Positions 5,923 to 7,422 of a stretch of 7,422 nt of DNA are shown here, one piece after another. The stretch is from Bacteroidota bacterium (lineage in GTDB: Bacteria > Bacteroidota > Bacteroidia > Flavobacteriales > Flavobacteriaceae), in the NCBI GenBank assembly GCA_024280815.1, contig JAJRPL010000399.1, positions 1 through 7,422 of the forward strand. The letters run 5' to 3'. Numbering within the stretch: position 1 is the first letter of the stretch; every line of letters begins with the position of its first letter. Made by a program: the position numbers and the translations under genes. A model generated the notes under the pieces. The model searched no databases. It saw nothing but the letters and a program-made list of their open reading frames with translations, and had not been told where the DNA came from.

Positions 5923-7200
5923 ATGCAAATAGACTTCGCAAAACTACAATACCAGTACCAACTTTATAAAACAGAGATAGATGAAGCTATCCATAATGTA
6001 CTAGATAAATCTAACTATATTATGGGAGATGAAGTTAAAGCCTTAGAAGAAAACTTACAAAAGTTTACAGGGGCTAAGCACGCCATCACCTGTAGCTCTG
6101 GTACGGACGCACTACTTTTAGCGATGATGGCGTTAGACATTAAACCAGGTGATGAGATTATCACCACTCCATTTACTTTCATCGCTACTGCCGAGACCAT
6201 AGCTTTTTTAGGGGCAAAGCCCGTGTTTGTAGATATAGATGAAAAGACATACAACATAGACCCCACTAAAATAGAAGCAGCCATCACGGACAAAACAAAG
6301 GCTATCATGCCTGTAAGCCTCTACGGACAGCCTGCAGATATGGATGCCATTCAAGCAGTGGTTGATAAGGCAGAAGGTAGAAGGCAGAAGGTAGAAGAAG
6401 AAAAGAGAGTAAAAGACCCTTCATCCTTGCCCTGTCAAGAAATGCCCTTGGGGTGCAACCTTCATCCTTCTCCCTCAAAGATAAAGATTATCATTGATGG
6501 TGCACAATCATTTGGTTCTACATATAAAGGTAAAACGGATTCTAATCTAGGAGATATCTCTACCACAAGCTTTTTCCCTGCGAAACCCCTAGGGTGTTTT
6601 GGCGACGGAGGAGCAGTTTTTACTAACAACGAAGAAGTAGCAACTAAAATTCGCTCTTTACGAGTACATGGACAAAGTAAACGTTACCATCACAAATACA
6701 TTGGTATGGGTGGTCGTATGGATACACTTCAGTGTGCCATAGTAGATGTGAAGCTAAAGCATTATGCAAAAGATTTAAAATCACGCCAAGAAGTTGCGGA
6801 GAAATATACACAAGTGTTAAGGGAGAAGGAAGAAGGAAGAAGGATAAAGGATAAAGAATCAAATTTTGAGATCATTCTACCTCATATAGATGCTAACTGC
6901 ACCAGTGCCTACGCACAATACAGTATACGTATAACTCCTTCAACCTTCAACCTTCAACCTTCAACCTCTCTTAGAGATGATATTCAATCAAACCTTAAAG
7001 AGCAAGGTATCCCCACAGCCGTACACTACCCAATGCCACTTCATTTACAAGAGTGTTTTGCTTATCTTAACTATAAGCAAGGTGACTTCCCTATTTGTGA
7101 ACAAGTCAGTAATGAGATAATGAGTCTTCCAATGAATCCGTACATAGAGGAGAATAAAATTCAATATATTGCACAAAAGGTAGTTGAATGTTTGAACTAA
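5923..7200 (+). CDS. wbpE: WbpE-type sugar-nucleotide aminotransferase with repeat-derived inserts
   Basis: This PLP-dependent DegT/DnrJ/EryC1/StrS aminotransferase resembles WbpE, which aminates the 3-keto form of UDP-GlcNAcA on the way to UDP-2,3-diacetamido uronic acids for surface glycans. Landmarks are CSSGTDAL (57-64), TTPFTFIATAET (81-92), VSLYGQPAD (131-139), IDGAQSFGS (191-199) with Asp192, TSFFPAKPLGCFGDGGA (215-231) with PLP-binding Lys221, RYHHKYIG (254-261), AYAQYSIRI (329-337), PTAVHYPMPLH (364-374) and MSLPMNPYI (400-408). It is 425 residues against about 360 for WbpE. The excess falls in three places made of 7-bp repeats: about residues 150-184, 301-314 and 338-349. All catalytic blocks remain, so the enzyme may be active. 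The start has AGAGGA 6 bases upstream. GC is much higher than in neighbours (50% over 6061-6120), suggesting transfer. Exact sugar substrate is less certain than the family. Confidence 0.88.
   Translation: MQIDFAKLQYQYQLYKTEIDEAIHNVLDKSNYIMGDEVKALEENLQKFTGAKHAITCSSGTDALLLAMMALDIKPGDEIITTPFTFIATAETIAFLGAKPVFVDIDEKTYNIDPTKIEAAITDKTKAIMPVSLYGQPADMDAIQAVVDKAEGRRQKVEEEKRVKDPSSLPCQEMPLGCNLHPSPSKIKIIIDGAQSFGSTYKGKTDSNLGDISTTSFFPAKPLGCFGDGGAVFTNNEEVATKIRSLRVHGQSKRYHHKYIGMGGRMDTLQCAIVDVKLKHYAKDLKSRQEVAEKYTQVLREKEEGRRIKDKESNFEIILPHIDANCTSAYAQYSIRITPSTFNLQPSTSLRDDIQSNLKEQGIPTAVHYPMPLHLQECFAYLNYKQGDFPICEQVSNEIMSLPMNPYIEENKIQYIAQKVVECLN
6369..6403. repeat. In-gene heptamer array GGYAGAA
   Basis: Four head-to-tail 7-bp units alternate exactly, GGCAGAA, GGTAGAA, GGCAGAA, GGTAGAA (6369-6396), followed by the degenerate GAAGAAA. 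The array lies inside the aminotransferase gene and encodes part of a charged loop (EGRRQKVEEEKR). It is the purine-rich half of the first insert. Confidence 0.9.
6418..6479. repeat. In-gene CCTTCAT-type repeats flanking a 30-base core
   Basis: An 11-bp direct repeat, CCTTCATCCTT, occurs at 6418-6428 and 6459-6469. The second copy continues as CCTTCTC and CCTCAAA, keeping the 7-bp spacing. Between them lies a GC-richer core containing the short inverted repeat CTTG...CAAG (6426-6439). On the opposite strand the units read GGATGAA, the same family as the purine-rich array just upstream, so the two halves form an imperfect inverted pair. Confidence 0.75.
6821..6855. repeat. In-gene heptamer array GGAAGAA/GGATAAA
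   Basis: Five consecutive 7-bp units are seen: GGGAGAA, GGAAGAA, GGAAGAA, GGATAAA, GGATAAA. They encode a charged stretch (EKEEGRRIKDKE) in the aminotransferase, placed just before the conserved IILPHI block. The family consensus has a short loop there. Confidence 0.88.
6937..6964. repeat. In-gene heptamer array CCTTCAA x4
   Basis: Four perfect CCTTCAA units lie in tandem, followed by CCTCTCT. They encode PSTFNLQPSTS in the aminotransferase, between the conserved YSIRI strand and the RDDIQSNL helix. On the other strand the unit is GGTTGAA, again the GG-N-N-GAA type. Confidence 0.92.
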
Positions 7201-7202
7201 AA

Positions 7203-7224
7203 ACCAGCAACCAGCAACCAAAAA
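7203..7224. repeat. Heptamer array CCAGCAA after the aminotransferase stop
   Basis: Two CCAGCAA units (7204-7217) and a third degenerate CCAAAAA unit follow the TAA at 7198-7200 by only 3 bases. The array lies exactly between the intact aminotransferase and a stray C-terminal fragment of a related gene. Confidence 0.8.
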
Positions 7225-7226
7225 CT

Positions 7227-7289
7227 AATGTACCTATGAATCCATATGTAACAGATGAGGAAATAGACTACATAAGTGAACAACTATAA
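7227..7289 (+). pseudogene. Leftover C-terminus of a second DegT-family aminotransferase
   Basis: The frame 7227-7289 reads NVPMNPYVTDEEIDYI and four more residues before TAA. It matches the characteristic end of DegT/WbpE-type aminotransferases (xLPMxPYLTxEEIxYI) and parallels LPMNPYIEENKIQYIAQ in the intact gene just upstream. It is in a different frame from that gene, and no other part of an aminotransferase is present. The frame could open at ATG 7188, inside the end of the upstream gene, giving a 33-residue product, but this is most likely a remnant rather than a working gene. Divergent third positions compared with the intact gene indicate a paralogue or an older version of the gene, not a fresh tandem duplication. 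Confidence 0.72.
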
Positions 7290-7335
7290 ACCATTGTTAT
7301 CATCAGTGAATCAATGATTTAAATAAACTAATTTA

Positions 7336-7342
7336 TAGAGGA
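7336..7342 (+). promoter_or_regulatory. Ribosome binding site of the last gene
   Basis: TAGAGGA lies 8 bases before the ATG at 7351, a standard distance. It supports 7351 as a real gene start even though only 24 codons are visible. Confidence 0.65.
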
Positions 7343-7350
7343 TAAAAGAT

Positions 7351-7422
7351 ATGTATACAGTAATTAAAGATATATTTTTTTTAATCTCTAAAAAAGATAA
7401 ACTAAAATTTAAAATTTTAATT
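7351..7422 (+). CDS. Partial gene, possible PglK/MsbA-like ABC transporter N-terminus
   Basis: Only the first 24 codons are in the window. The visible text begins MYTVIKDIFFLISKKDKLKF and then turns hydrophobic. A short amphipathic start ending in LxSKKDKxKF just before the first membrane span is typical of PglK/WlaB-like ABC exporters that flip lipid-linked glycans. A good ribosome binding site precedes it. The neighbouring sugar aminotransferase fits a glycan flippase, but the fragment is too short for a firm call. It continues past the window edge. Confidence 0.45.
   Translation, partial: MYTVIKDIFFLISKKDKLKFKILI

Noticed and set aside
6015..6308. 97-codon open frame on the minus strand
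   Set aside because: It is antisense to the most conserved part of the aminotransferase and has no recognisable domain.
6369..6964. CRISPR-like array
   Set aside because: Units are 7 bp and directly tandem, without 25-40 bp repeats, unique spacers or cas genes.
7290..7350. Second terminator hairpin from CATTG...CAATG and ATCAT...ATGAT
   Set aside because: The stems are only 5 bp, mutually exclusive and lack a following T run; not better than chance in AT-rich DNA.

Overview
The window is very AT-rich and, apart from one gene, reads as a compact, single-direction operon of a Gram-negative bacterium. The base composition, the WbpE-type aminotransferase and the apparent start of a PglK-like ABC transporter suggest Campylobacterota (Sulfurimonas, Sulfurovum or Arcobacter type). 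This is an inference from gene content, not a proven placement. All genes lie on the + strand.

Positions 45-3951 hold what looks like a complete Dlt-type envelope-acylation system in the order X-C-A-D-B: a 41-residue single-span microprotein with a DltX-like C-terminal motif, a carrier protein, a standalone adenylation enzyme, a membrane-anchored SGNH protein and an MBOAT acyltransferase. Overlapping starts and stops tie them together. Positions 3969-5436 carry comB (2-phosphosulfolactate phosphatase) and comA (phosphosulfolactate synthase), which make (R)-3-sulfolactate from PEP and sulfite. No comC or comDE accompanies them, so sulfolactate looks like the end product. The simplest joint reading is that sulfolactate is made by ComA/ComB, activated by the DltA-like enzyme onto the carrier, passed through MBOAT, DltX-like and SGNH proteins, and attached to an extracytoplasmic glycan. 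That would be a negatively charged counterpart of D-alanylation. It is a hypothesis from gene order; each individual family call is much firmer.

Positions 5461-5871 hold a VOC/glyoxalase-fold gene that no standard start codon opens. It is cut by an in-frame TAA exactly where the family has its last metal-ligand Glu; reading through the stop gives the rest of the family's C-terminus. A strong hairpin at its 3' end probably closes the operon.

Positions 5923-7200 encode a WbpE-type sugar-nucleotide aminotransferase with clearly higher GC than its surroundings. Three short 7-bp-period repeat arrays sit inside it, adding loop insertions without breaking the frame. A fourth array follows its stop, and directly after that is a leftover C-terminal tail of a second aminotransferase of the same family. 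This looks like replacement or recombination of an aminotransferase gene with repeats at the joints. The window ends 24 codons into a gene that resembles the N-terminus of a PglK/MsbA-like ABC flippase, so the locus probably belongs to a surface polysaccharide or protein glycosylation cluster.
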